64,000 nucleotides of DNA from Haematococcus lacustris (GCA_030144725.1 JASKMD010000028.1:3457919-3521918), one strand, 5' to 3'. Counted from the first letter of the stretch, positions 1 to 46,639 are shown. Numbers and translations: made by a program. Notes: generated by a model not told the origin, from the sequence alone.

Positions 1-10062
<10,062 letters not shown>

Positions 10063-10797
10063 TTGTTAACTTTCCCAAGGCCCTAGCCGCACGCTGGCTA
10101 AGTGGACCCTGCAGGTTCCGTTTGATGTAGGGCGCGGTTAAGATGGTAGCTGCGCTGTGACTTTCCGGGGCTTCCTGAACGCTTTATTGAGAACTTAACC
10201 AGCACGGCTGTAACCTGTTTTGCGCACTGGAGACACACACGCACACAGCATACGCGTCACCGCACCAAGCCGTCCAACTAATCCAACCACCTGAGCTGAT
10301 GGAAGTGGTGCAATGATGTGTATAATGACCTGCTAGTGCACTTGCTGAAACCTGCGTGAAGTCGAGTATTCATCCATGCTGATCGTCCAAAGTTAAGTTA
10401 ACCATCACAACGGTTGCCCGGGACTCAGCGCGCACCGTAGTACGTAGCCGTGCTGAAAAAGCCGTGGCTGGCAGCAATTGAGCAACTCCTAACCCCCGCC
10501 ACACTTGGTGTGCGTGCTCGAGAAAGTGGTGTCGCGTGAACCATAGCAGCTAGGAAAGTGTCCTGAGACTCAGGCCAAACTTTGCTCGTACGTGGCCGGG
10601 TGCGGCTATCGCCCGCTCTGGGCAGCGGGACGTAAGCCGCGTGGTCGCGGGATGCCGGAGAAGGGAGGCGAGGTGAAAAGTTTTCCCTTTTTTTTGCCCT
10701 TGCTACCGTTGCTCTCGCTGCGGTGGCGGTTGACACAGACAAAGTGGTTTGGGACAAGATCTCGGGGGAAAAGTAGGGGGGGTGTTCCCATGGTGCC
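10063..10797. promoter_or_regulatory. Divergent intergenic region between the eIF5B-like and BRWD-like genes
   Basis: About 735 bp separates two head-to-head start codons. It must hold the 5' UTRs and promoters of both genes. I see no long repeat and no convincing TATA box, which fits a broad bidirectional housekeeping promoter. Short ORFs here look accidental. Confidence 0.5.
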
Positions 10798-22607
<11,810 letters not shown>

Positions 22608-22806
22608 GTCAGGCTATGTCAGGCCACAGGATATGCCAGGTCAGGTCAGGTCAGGTCAGGCCAGGCGGGGCATTGAGGGGTCCTGCTGGTCAGCTGGTCA
22701 CTGGGGCGGGCTGAGCAATGATGGTGGGGCACCAGGGCAGGGGTAAGGGTGAGGGGTGCAGGTCATGGGCACTGAGGTCACGGGGGGCTGCTCGACCTGA
22801 CGGCTG

Positions 22807-23306
22807 NNNNNNNNNNNNNNNNNNNNNNNNNNNNNNNNNNNNNNNNNNNNNNNNNNNNNNNNNNNNNNNNNNNNNNNNNNNNNNNNNNNNNNNNNNNNNN
22901 NNNNNNNNNNNNNNNNNNNNNNNNNNNNNNNNNNNNNNNNNNNNNNNNNNNNNNNNNNNNNNNNNNNNNNNNNNNNNNNNNNNNNNNNNNNNNNNNNNNN
23001 NNNNNNNNNNNNNNNNNNNNNNNNNNNNNNNNNNNNNNNNNNNNNNNNNNNNNNNNNNNNNNNNNNNNNNNNNNNNNNNNNNNNNNNNNNNNNNNNNNNN
23101 NNNNNNNNNNNNNNNNNNNNNNNNNNNNNNNNNNNNNNNNNNNNNNNNNNNNNNNNNNNNNNNNNNNNNNNNNNNNNNNNNNNNNNNNNNNNNNNNNNNN
23201 NNNNNNNNNNNNNNNNNNNNNNNNNNNNNNNNNNNNNNNNNNNNNNNNNNNNNNNNNNNNNNNNNNNNNNNNNNNNNNNNNNNNNNNNNNNNNNNNNNNN
23301 NNNNNN
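22807..23306. other. Assembly gap (500 N)
   Basis: Exactly 500 N, a conventional placeholder, so the true distance is unknown. The BRWD-like gene enters it from the left and transposase sequence leaves it on the right. Confidence 1.
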
Positions 23307-23434
23307 AGTGGGTGCCCAGAGGGGGTGCAACCAACCTTGTCAGCCGGTGTGTGCGCAATGTGTCCATTGCTATCCAAGAGAGCCTCAATCACTACATGAC
23401 CCTACCCACCATAGCAGATGTGTGGGAAGCAAGT
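23307..23434 (+). pseudogene. PIF/Harbinger transposase fragment (plus strand)
   Basis: 128 bp encoding VSRCVRNVSIAIQESLNHYM and flanks. It is base-for-base the reverse complement of 29833-29960 in the fuller transposase pseudogene. It starts at the gap and stops exactly where the LTR begins at 23435. Confidence 0.85.
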
Positions 23435-23711
23435 TGTAACGTGCTGAACCACGCTTATAAGCCGAGCGATCGTCTAGCGTGTGACTGCGAAGAAACTGCC
23501 ATGGAGCGGAGTTACAGAGTACCTCGTGAGAGGGCTAGGGCTTAGAACGGGGCCCCCTGGAATCGAACCAGTTGTCCTCACAGCAGCGCTGCTAGGCTTT
23601 AACCTGCCCTACTCACTCGGTAAAAGTAATGCGCCCACCTGCGCCCGCCATAGGCAGTACACAGGTGTCGCGGGCAAAGGGGAACGGTGTCGCTCGAGGC
23701 TCGCCGTTACA
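23435..23711 (-). repeat. 3' LTR of the chromovirus (277 bp)
   Basis: On the minus strand it starts TGTAACGGCG and ends CACGTTACA, so the ends form the inverted pair TGTAAC/GTTACA. It follows a tract of eight G. A TATA-like CTTATAAGC lies near its 3' end. No partner LTR in the window allows the edges to be confirmed. Confidence 0.75.
23560..23590 (-). other. tRNA T-arm / pol III B-box-like sequence inside the LTR
   Basis: The minus strand reads GGTTCGATTCC, a perfect B-box, with a 4-bp T-stem. The upstream sequence does not fold into a convincing D or anticodon arm, so this is not called as a tRNA. Confidence 0.3.
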
Positions 23712-23940
23712 TTCACCCCCCCCCGGAAGAGGTCCGTTCCGCCCAAGGAGATCCAAGGACTCGCAGCCAATACTGCTTATTGGGGCTAGTGTGAACCATG
23801 ATTGGTTAACACACATGATAGCCAGGAGCATGATAGCTCAGGTGCGAGAATGCAACCATCCAGCCAGAAGGCTGCTCACACACAGCACAACCCACAGCAC
23901 ACCACAGCACTGCAGCAGGAACACATGTCAGGCTGGGTCT

Positions 23941-26900
23941 TCACTTGAGGCAGTGGATGGCGTTGTACTCAGCCAGAAGCTTGTCACAGCCAGTCAGGTT
24001 GGCTCGTGGCTCCCAGGTATTGAAGGAGGCATCATAGCCTTCCCACTGCACCAGGTACTCCCCAGCCTTTCCTGCACGGGTGTATCTGTGGTCAAGCAGA
24101 CGCTCAACATAATACACAGGAGTCTCATCCATCCATTCCACAGGAGGGGGCATGATGCCCACGTCACTGCCAGAGTACTTCTTGAGCAGTGACACATGGA
24201 AGACAGGGTGCAGCCTGCTCATGTTGGCAGGCAGAGTGAGTCGGTAGGCATTGGCATTGATCTTAGCCTCGACCACAAAGGGCCCCACATAACGTGGCAC
24301 AAACTTGCGGACCTTGCCTGTCTTAATGCGCAGGTTCCTGGTGCTCAGCAAGACCTGTGCACCCACCTCAAACTCCACGTCTTTCAGACCAGTGTCAGCA
24401 TGACGTTTGTACCTGGCCTGCGCATCAGCCATGTGCCGCCTTGCATGGGCAACACCTTCTTTCCACCACGTGGCAAAGGCATGGGCAGAGGGACAGCGGC
24501 CGCCATCAGGCAGGTCACGCAGCCCAGGAGTGACAGGGCTCTGGCCTGTGTTGAGGAAGAAGGGCGTGGAGTGTATAGACTCCTGCCATGAGTTGTTGAC
24601 AGCAAACTCAGCCAAGGCAAGGTGATCAGGCCAGTCAGCCTGAGTGGGAGAGATGTAATGCCGAAGCATTTCCTCAAGTACACGATTGTACCTCTCAGTC
24701 TGGCCATCACTCTGTGGCCTGTAGGCAGTAGACATATTAGTCTTCATACCCAGCAGCTTTTTAACAGCATGCCAGAACTTATTATTAAAGTGTGCACCAC
24801 GATCGGTGAGTACTTCGGCCGGAAGGCCGTGTAACTTGAATACATTGTTGACGAACAGCCGGGCAAAGGTCATGGCATTCATGGACTCCTTGCATGGCAC
24901 AAAATGCACCATTTTGCTCAGGCGGTCAACAATGACACAGATAGCATCATAACCGTGGGTCCCAGCAGGCAGTTTGGTTACAAGGTCCATGGACACATGC
25001 TCCCACCGATACCCTGGGACAGTCAGGGGTCTCAACAGACCACCCGGCTTAGGATTGGAGGACTTATCGCGTTGACACGCATCACATGTCCCCACATAGT
25101 CCCTCACATCAGCACGCACAGTGTTCCACCAGAATACACGTGTGACACGCTCGAGGGTTTTGGTCATTCCCACATGGCCAGCATAGGCAGCATCATGCAT
25201 CTCGTGCAGAATGTGCTCACGCAGTTCAGGCACATTGGGGACCACCACTAAGTCCTTACCAGAGATCCGCCAGAGACCGTCGGTGTCCTGGTACATTCCA
25301 GAATGATCAGCATTGGCAGTAAACGCAGGGTCCTGCTGGTATCCAAGGTTCAGTTGATCAGAAAGTCCCATTGGAGCAGCTGGAGCCGCAGGATACTGCG
25401 CTGTCTCAATCTGTGTAACAGGGGTCTCAGACCCTATCGGGTCCAACATGGCTTCAACACACGTGGTATCTTTCTCAAATTGTGACAGAGCAAGGGGGGA
25501 TTTCGCACTGATGGCAGCCGGGGCAGCGGCACGAAGGCCAGCCTCACGAGCTCCCCCCCCCTCCAAAGAAAGCTTGGCCTGCCTCCTGGTGGTGACAGCA
25601 CACACCGAGGCACTTTCTGGAGAATCGTGCACAATCCGGGACAAAGGGTCTGCAGGGTTTACAGTGCCGGCAATATGCACGAGACTGTATGAGAACCTGC
25701 TCATGAACTCCATCCACCGAGCCTGGCGCCTAGATAGCACTTTCTGGGTAGGCAAAGCAACCAGGGGTTGGTGATCAGTGAACAGAGTGAATGGCACGCC
25801 TTCTAAGTAGCAGCGCCATTCCTTGCATGCTGTGACTAAGGAGAGGAACTCCTGTTCACCAGTTGTGTAGTTGATCTCAGCAGGTGATAGCTTACGGCTT
25901 AGATAAGCCAATGGATAGCCATCCTGCATGAGGACTGCACCCAGTCCCTGAAGGGACGCATCACAGTAAACCTGGAACGGTTTGGTGTGATCGGGTAGTC
26001 TCAGCATGGGTACTGCAGCGATGGCAGCTTTGAGAGCATTGAATGCTGTCAAAGGTACCTCAGGCCAGTCGTGCCATGGAAATGACTGACCGCCTTTACC
26101 ACAAAGATTTGTGAGAGGTGCAGCAATATTGCTGAAATTACAGACAAACTTGCGCACATAATTAGCAGCGCCAAGGAATGACTGTAATCCCTGGAGGGAC
26201 TGGGGAATAGGCCAGTTAGCAATTGTTGAGACCTTATCAGGGTCTACAGCAATACCTCCAGCAGTGACCAGATGGCCTAAGAATTTAAGTGTATATCGCA
26301 TAAACTCACATTTAGATAGTTTAGCATACAACTTATTCTTACGCAGTAATTCAAATACTTGCTTGAGGTGCAGCAGGTGATCCTGGACTGACTTAGACAT
26401 GACAAGGATGTCATCCAGATACACCAAGGCACACTTACCCAGCACAGTAGCAAAGGCGTCGTTCATGACCCGTTGAAACGTAGCTGGAGCGTTGGTCAGT
26501 CCAAAGCATAACACCTTGAACTGAAAGTGACCTTCAGGTGTGCGGAAGGCCGTTTTAGGCACATCCTCAGGAGTGATCCTGATCTGGTGGTAACCAGCCT
26601 GCAGGTCTAGGGATGAGAAGACTTTGCAGCCAGACAGCTTGTCAAACAAGTCATCAATGCGAGGCAGTGGATACTGGTCACGCAGTGTGATCTTGTTGAG
26701 CTGCCTATAGTCTATGCACATTCTCAGTTCACCTGACTTCTTCTGAACAAACAGGACAGGAGCTGCATAAGGAGAAGAGCTAGGCTCAATCATACCTTTA
26801 GCCAGGAGGTCTTGTATCTGTTGCTTCAGCTCGTCGTGTTCAGGCTTGCTTAGTCTGTACATGGGAGTGGCTGGAGGGCGGTTACCAGGCTCCAGGGGTA

Positions 26901-27690
26901 TAGTATGACCCACTGGGCGGTCTGGTGGCAAGCCAGTGAGAGGTGTGAACACATCACTGTATTCTGCCAGCAGAGAATCCAACTGAGCCTTGATAGCATC
27001 AGGGAGACCATGAGGGGTCACCTCAGGTTGAGGTATGGCAGAGCCATCAGGGCTGATAACAGCCACAACGGCACGACCGCCTTTCCTCAACCACCTTGCT
27101 GCTACCTTGGCGGTAGCCATTGGTACAGTAGCCTTCATGGCACTGATCAGAAAGGCAGGTGGAGGAGTGACCATGGGCTGCTTGATAGCAGGGAAAGCTG
27201 CAGGAGGTACTGCAGAGTGACATGGTAACTGAACAGCAGGTTCACCTGGGCGGGCTAAAGACAAAGTCTTATGCTCATATGACAGTGTAGCCTGATTAGC
27301 AAACAACCAATCATCACCCAAAAGCACGTCATACCCTTTTACAAACCGGGGCATGACAGTCAGCTTGCATCTTGCATGGTGCCCTGGCAGAGACAAAGGC
27401 ACTGACACAAATCCATTGCAGGAGAGTGACCCGTTGTCTGCAAGCAGCCAGGTACGTTCAACGGCATACTTATACACAGGCAAATTATTTGCAGCTACAA
27501 AGTCTGCACTGACGAAAGAGTGTGTGGCCCCTGTGTCACACAGAAACATAGCCTGATGGCCATCAACAGTGCCTTCAAAAGAGAAATGCAAAGAGCCACA
27601 TTCAGCTGCAGATCCACAGATCAGGGCAGCAGGCACAGCATCAATCTTCTGTACGCCAGAACAGTTTTGGCTTACTGTCTGGGCAGGGTC
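23941..27690 (-). CDS. Chromovirus Pol: protease, reverse transcriptase, RNase H, integrase, chromodomain
   Basis: Pol runs in the same frame as gag, 18 codons after the gag TAG to the first GTG at 27636; no ATG start is evident, so synthesis by readthrough is likely. Domains in order: aspartic protease (CDTGATHSFV, about residue 33 from the GTG); RT with YPLPRIDD and catalytic YLDD; RNase H with YCDASLQG and the TDHQPL region; HHCC-type zinc module (H-x-H then CDACQ); integrase with D (MDLV), D (TDRG) and E (QTERYN); and a C-terminal chromodomain (YLVQWEGYDASFNTWEP). The chromodomain places it among chromoviruses, which often target modified histones. There are 1,231 codons without a stop. 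Confidence 0.95.
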   Translation of the reverse strand, partial: DPAQTVSQNCSGVQKIDAVPAALICGSAAECGSLHFSFEGTVDGHQAMFLCDTGATHSFVSADFVAANNLPVYKYAVERTWLLADNGSLSCNGFVSVPLSLPGHHARCKLTVMPRFVKGYDVLLGDDWLFANQATLSYEHKTLSLARPGEPAVQLPCHSAVPPAAFPAIKQPMVTPPPAFLISAMKATVPMATAKVAARWLRKGGRAVVAVISPDGSAIPQPEVTPHGLPDAIKAQLDSLLAEYSDVFTPLTGLPPDRPVGHTIPLEPGNRPPATPMYRLSKPEHDELKQQIQDLLAKGMIEPSSSPYAAPVLFVQKKSGELRMCIDYRQLNKITLRDQYPLPRIDDLFDKLSGCKVFSSLDLQAGYHQIRITPEDVPKTAFRTPEGHFQFKVLCFGLTNAPATFQRVMNDAFATVLGKCALVYLDDILVMSKSVQDHLLHLKQVFELLRKNKLYAKLSKCEFMRYTLKFLGHLVTAGGIAVDPDKVSTIANWPIPQSLQGLQSFLGAANYVRKFVCNFSNIAAPLTNLCGKGGQSFPWHDWPEVPLTAFNALKAAIAAVPMLRLPDHTKPFQVYCDASLQGLGAVLMQDGYPLAYLSRKLSPAEINYTTGEQEFLSLVTACKEWRCYLEGVPFTLFTDHQPLVALPTQKVLSRRQARWMEFMSRFSYSLVHIAGTVNPADPLSRIVHDSPESASVCAVTTRRQAKLSLEGGGAREAGLRAAAPAAISAKSPLALSQFEKDTTCVEAMLDPIGSETPVTQIETAQYPAAPAAPMGLSDQLNLGYQQDPAFTANADHSGMYQDTDGLWRISGKDLVVVPNVPELREHILHEMHDAAYAGHVGMTKTLERVTRVFWWNTVRADVRDYVGTCDACQRDKSSNPKPGGLLRPLTVPGYRWEHVSMDLVTKLPAGTHGYDAICVIVDRLSKMVHFVPCKESMNAMTFARLFVNNVFKLHGLPAEVLTDRGAHFNNKFWHAVKKLLGMKTNMSTAYRPQSDGQTERYNRVLEEMLRHYISPTQADWPDHLALAEFAVNNSWQESIHSTPFFLNTGQSPVTPGLRDLPDGGRCPSAHAFATWWKEGVAHARRHMADAQARYKRHADTGLKDVEFEVGAQVLLSTRNLRIKTGKVRKFVPRYVGPFVVEAKINANAYRLTLPANMSRLHPVFHVSLLKKYSGSDVGIMPPPVEWMDETPVYYVERLLDHRYTRAGKAGEYLVQWEGYDASFNTWEPRANLTGCDKLLAEYNAIHCLK

Positions 27691-29265
27691 CTATTTGCTG
27701 GACTTGGCTGCGGGACCAGAGCTGCCAGGGCCAGGGCCAGGGCCAGGCCTGCCACGCTTGCCGCTGCCACCACCATCCCTGCCACCACCATCCCTGTTGC
27801 TGCCGCCACCATTCCTGCCACTGCCAGAGGCAGGCCTCTTTGCTTTAGCTGCACGCTTGGCTGCGATGGCCTCCTTGAGCTTCCTAACCAGAGTCAGGGT
27901 ACCCAGCTCACGCTGGGCTTCCTCAGGGGACAGGCCAGCTTTCTTCTTCGGGCAGTTAGGGACCCAGTGGCCATCCAGGCCACACCACAGACAGTTGGTA
28001 AGGGGCTCACCACCTGTGCTGCCGTGATCGGTTGCAGGGGTGGGCACAGGGGCAGATGGGCCAGGCCTCGATGGGCCTCCAACTTCACGGCGCAAGGCCG
28101 CTACCTGTGGAGCAGGAATAACATGCTTTTTAGGGGGAGGGGGCATGGCAGCACCAGCACAGGCAACGATAGCCTTATGGTTTTGAATAGATATTTTAAT
28201 AACATCATCTAGGGTGGGGTTGGTCAAGACCAGAAGGTCCTTGGTGACTGGGGTGCGCAGGTCAGCTGCTAGGCCACGCATGAATGCGGATACCATCATA
28301 GCATTGTCCATGCACATGGTACCAGCTAAAATAAAGGTATTCCTGAAATCAGTGACATATGACTGTAAGGAAGTACCAGGTTTCATGGACAGGTTATGCC
28401 CAGATAACAGCTTCTGACGAGCTGAGTCAATATCTTTAAATAGATCCTCACCAGTATATTGTATAAATTGTTCTTTAAGAACAGACCAAGTGGGATATGC
28501 TCCATTGGTGATGGCACATGTATCTCTTATGGATTGAAACCATAAGTCCCTTGCTCGACCGGTTAGGTACGAAGGGAAGAGGGCAGCAGGGTCGAAACCT
28601 TGCAAGGAGCAATAGAGCTCATAGTCCTCTAGAAATGTGATAGCACGACGGCCTGATGCAACACTATTATCAGTCCATTTATCAGGAGGGGGTAACCCTT
28701 TCTTATAAGATGGAGGCTGATTATAATTAGGCATATACATCATGGGTGCACCAGTGTAGGCACCAGTATAGGCAGATGCATGGGGGGCTGTGAAGCCAGG
28801 TGGCAGGGCATCAGTGTGTGCTTTCATGTGCATGTCAGTGTACCAGTGAGGAATCTCAACTGGTCTACCATGCTCATCATACAGTTTGGGTGTGACTACA
28901 CCAGGGTCACTGGTTGCACGGGTGGTCTGCTTGGGAGGGTTGGCACGAAGGCCACTATTCCCATGTGACAGTGCAGGCCCAAATGGGCTCTCACCACGCC
29001 TAGGAGAAGTACGAGGCTCCCCCCTAGATGCACCAAACCGAGCAGGTGGGTCACCATGATACACAGGTGCATAATCAGGCAGGTCAGGCCAGTTATCTGG
29101 TCTGCCAAATATCCTCCTAGCCACATCAGTATGTAGTACTGCACCGGCATTATGGGGAGTACGGTAGCCATTAAGACGCGGTGTATATGCACCAGGATTA
29201 GTAGGGGACCTGTTAGGACCACCTGTACTGGGGGCAGCACCATTAGCAGGATAAGTAGAAGGCAT
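27691..29265 (-). CDS. Chromovirus Gag
   Basis: 524 codons from ATG at 29265 to TAG at 27693-27691. The central region has the helical retrotransposon capsid signature (FPSYLTGRARDLW, YVTDFRNTF). Near the C-terminus is a CCHC zinc knuckle, CLWCGLDGHWVPNC, followed by a basic Gly-rich tail. A stop in frame just upstream of the ATG supports this start. Another frame upstream (DLERVLQENDALAEMA) looks coiled-coil-like and may be a frameshifted true N-terminus. Confidence 0.92.
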   Translation of the reverse strand: MPSTYPANGAAPSTGGPNRSPTNPGAYTPRLNGYRTPHNAGAVLHTDVARRIFGRPDNWPDLPDYAPVYHGDPPARFGASRGEPRTSPRRGESPFGPALSHGNSGLRANPPKQTTRATSDPGVVTPKLYDEHGRPVEIPHWYTDMHMKAHTDALPPGFTAPHASAYTGAYTGAPMMYMPNYNQPPSYKKGLPPPDKWTDNSVASGRRAITFLEDYELYCSLQGFDPAALFPSYLTGRARDLWFQSIRDTCAITNGAYPTWSVLKEQFIQYTGEDLFKDIDSARQKLLSGHNLSMKPGTSLQSYVTDFRNTFILAGTMCMDNAMMVSAFMRGLAADLRTPVTKDLLVLTNPTLDDVIKISIQNHKAIVACAGAAMPPPPKKHVIPAPQVAALRREVGGPSRPGPSAPVPTPATDHGSTGGEPLTNCLWCGLDGHWVPNCPKKKAGLSPEEAQRELGTLTLVRKLKEAIAAKRAAKAKRPASGSGRNGGGSNRDGGGRDGGGSGKRGRPGPGPGPGSSGPAAKSSK

Positions 29266-29336
29266 ACGAGGGCCATTTCAGCCAAAGCATCATTTTCTTG
29301 CAGCACACGCTCAAGATCTATGGCCACCGCTCCCTT

Positions 29337-30500
29337 TCACCTGACTTTCAACTGCCCAAATGTTCTCTCAATGACGTTGCGAGTGGATGCATGCATTGTA
29401 TTGAATGGCCTTTTGACCCTTTCACCCAATACTTCGTTAGGCTTGAAGGTTGGCAGTGTGTAGCGTCTGGCTGGGTAGGCTGAATCAGCACACACGAGGT
29501 GAGGCATTAACACACCACTGACTTGCCTTGCTCCATGTGCAAAGGCTAGTGCGATTGGACTGTTCCTATCTGACGATTGCTGGCTCAACCATGTGCGCTC
29601 GTACACATAGGAGTCATGACTCCTGCCTGGGTAACATCCAATGATGATCTCGATGATCACATACAGCATGCACGTTCGAGGATGAGAACCCCCTGTAGTT
29701 GTAATACTCATGCCCAGTCCTGGCTGGCTTGACCCGAAGGCGAACCTGTGTGCCATCCATTGCAATAACAATCTGTGGCAAGCCCACCACTATGCCCCAA
29801 CGGTATTGCACACAGCTGGCAAACCCCTAGGCACTTGCTTCCCACACATCTGCTATGGTGGGTAGGGTCATGTAGTGATTGAGGCTCTCTTGGATAGCAA
29901 TGGACACATTGCGCACACACCGGCTGACAAGGTTGGTTGCACCCCCTCTGGGCACCCACTTGACTATAGTTGCTTCCCTTTGCATAGTAGCTGATGGCCA
30001 CATCAACCTGTTCTTCAATGGTCAAGTGGTCCCTCCTCCAACATTCATGCACCAAGAGGGGATTGTTTTCCACAGCTGACACTACAAATGTGAAGATGTT
30101 CCTACGCATCAGCAGTGGGCAGTGGTAAGTTCCATGTTATCGTCGGCGGTGTTCACGCAGTTGGACAAACATGGGGATGTGGACCTCCGATGGATAGCGG
30201 TCATTCAAGCAGTTCCGCACAAGGCGATAATAAGTTGTGTAATTGCGGGGCCGCTTCTAGTACACTGACGTCCTTGTGTACCTACGGGTTGTTGTGGGGT
30301 GGGGCCTACGAGGTGGTATGGGTTGGATAGCTGCCGTAGGGGTGCAATATCCCGACGTACCGGCGGGATGCTCTCATCCGTTGATAATACGCGTAGGCCT
30401 GGAAGAGGCCGCAAATAAAGACAGCTCGACGCACTTGGCTGTTACCACTGCTGCTGCTGCTGCTGCTGGTGGGCGGACTGCCATCGGATGAGGAATTCAT
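29337..30500 (-). pseudogene. PIF/Harbinger (HARBI1-like) DDE transposase, disrupted
   Basis: Pieces in order on the minus strand: MNSSSDGSPP start (30500); YYRLVRNCLNDRYPSEVHIP; MRRNIFTFVV and EEQVDVAISYYAKGSNYSQV (helix-turn-helix region); VSRCVRNVSIAIQESLNHYM; then the nuclease fold with IAMDGTQVRLRV (first D), YNYRGF, GCYPGRSHDSYVYE (second D), CADSAYPARRYTLP, and C-terminal NVIERTFGQLK (E). At least a TAG near 29830, a TAG in the N-terminal part and frame changes near 29950 and 29690 interrupt it. Short introns could explain one or two of these but not all. This family inserts at 3-bp TWA-like sites; I did not find its terminal repeats. Confidence 0.8.
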
Positions 30501-30530
30501 TGCAATGGTGGCACGCAGTGAAATGAGCAA

Positions 30531-31084
30531 AGAGGTTGGTCAGAGTTGAACGTTTCACCTCGCCTCGCCTTGCCGCATTGGAATCGCATAATAAAAAACG
30601 CCACATGCAGCCACATGGAGCCCTGCCTCGCCTCGCCTCGTCTCGCCCCGTTGGATATTTGCATAGCGCCTAAAAGATTGAGATCATAACTTGAGCGAGG
30701 TAAACGCTAGGCACTCGACCTCTAATCTTGCCACAAGCTCTTCCAAGAGCAGACTCAGCTTGAGAGCACCCACATCAATCACCACGCCCTACCTACTTTC
30801 CTTGTGCATGACTGTGCACCTTTGTTTGCGCACCTAGCCATGAGGTGCTTGCTGAAGTTCTCCCAAATTTCTCACAGAATATCTTCCTTTTCCTGCAATA
30901 TCTCCCTGCACCCTCCCACCACCAGAGCAACCATGCGAGTCATCTAACCCCTTCAATCAAGCTGACATCCATGACGACCCATGTGACAGGTGACGGCTAG
31001 CATGCCACGGCAATCATGCCCGGCTTGAGCTGCCGCTTCTAGATGGTTTGCTCAGGTGGACTGACAGGTGGCCCATGCTTCAAC
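30531..31084. other. Intergenic stretch between the transposase pseudogene and the TBC gene
   Basis: Includes CTCGCCTCGC-type short repeats (30560-30650), AT-richer DNA and the presumed 3' UTR of the TBC gene. No gene is recognised. Confidence 0.6.
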
Positions 31085-46079
<14,995 letters not shown>

Positions 46080-46218
46080 CTACCGTACTCTCCCTTTTGA
46101 TTCCCTATCCCGAATCGTTTTTTGTCCTTCGGGAAACCGGGAATGATTAAACAATGTATTTCTCTGGTCTTTCGGGAAGTAGTCAAACAATTAGTTGACC
46201 TTGACGAAAGTACCAGCA
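46080..46218. promoter_or_regulatory. Short divergent promoter region upstream of the TBC gene
   Basis: Only 139 bp separates the TBC start codon (minus) from the ATG of the small plus-strand ORF at 46219. It is relatively AT-rich. Confidence 0.35.
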
Positions 46219-46407
46219 ATGGACCAGTTTGTGGTCCGGGGCATCAGTGCCGCCGACGCAGCTGATAATCTGCACCGCGAGCACCTTATGCACGATGAAC
46301 AAAGCTTTCACATGTCTCTCGATCGTCATGCGGCAATGATTGATCTTGCCGCATCGCCGAGCACACCTCCTGCTCTCGCACGCACCGGCAACGCGTATGA
46401 GAACTGA
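46219..46407 (+). CDS. Small hypothetical protein (62 aa) or first exon
   Basis: Begins MDQFVVRGISAADAADNLHR and stops after GNAYEN. The composition is ordinary protein-like (mixed hydrophobic and charged residues), unlike the repeat ORFs around it, and it sits head-to-head with the TBC gene. I do not recognise the family. It may be the first exon of a longer gene that decays into the repeat region downstream. Confidence 0.4.
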   Translation: MDQFVVRGISAADAADNLHREHLMHDEQSFHMSLDRHAAMIDLAASPSTPPALARTGNAYEN

Positions 46408-46456
46408 TGGCAACCTGCTAGGATTCAGCCCACCCTGGGCTGGGCCAGGGGGAGGC

Positions 46457-46636
46457 GGGCCAGGCTGGGGCATAGGCTGGGGTCATAGGACAGGCCGGGG
46501 TGGCAACCAGGGTGGCTGCTATGCCCCGGGCAAGGTCGAGGGAGGTGGGCCAGGCTGGGGCAAAGGCTGGGGCCACAGGACACGCAAGGGTGGCAACCAG
46601 GCTGGCAAGGCGGGCAAGGCGGGGTGCTTGCTTTGG
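46457..46636 (+). repeat. Tandem duplication of a 90-bp GC-rich unit
   Basis: Two copies starting at 46457 and 46547 (GGGCCAGGCTGGGG). One plus-strand frame reads GGGPGWGxGWGHRT-xxGGNQ twice. The frame is open from 46340 to 46780, but nothing else supports coding. Confidence 0.75.
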
Positions 46637-46639
46637 CCA

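Larger units (their letters stand above)
23435..29265 (-). mobile_element. Ty3/gypsy chromovirus-type LTR retrotransposon, 5'-truncated
   Basis: In minus orientation: gag (29265-27691), pol (27690-23941), a G-rich polypurine tract (about 23712-23725) and a 3' LTR (23435-23711). No second LTR is found on the gag side, where the sequence passes within about 70 bp into a transposase pseudogene. Both reading frames are free of internal stops apart from the TAG between gag and pol, suggesting a young element. Confidence 0.9.

Noticed and set aside
23545..23625. A complete tRNA gene on the minus strand
   Set aside because: The T-arm is good, but no acceptor pairing, D-arm or anticodon loop with U33 can be formed.
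27520..29463. Plus-strand ORFs across the gag region
   Set aside because: Shadows of the minus-strand gag and pol, which show clear domain signatures.
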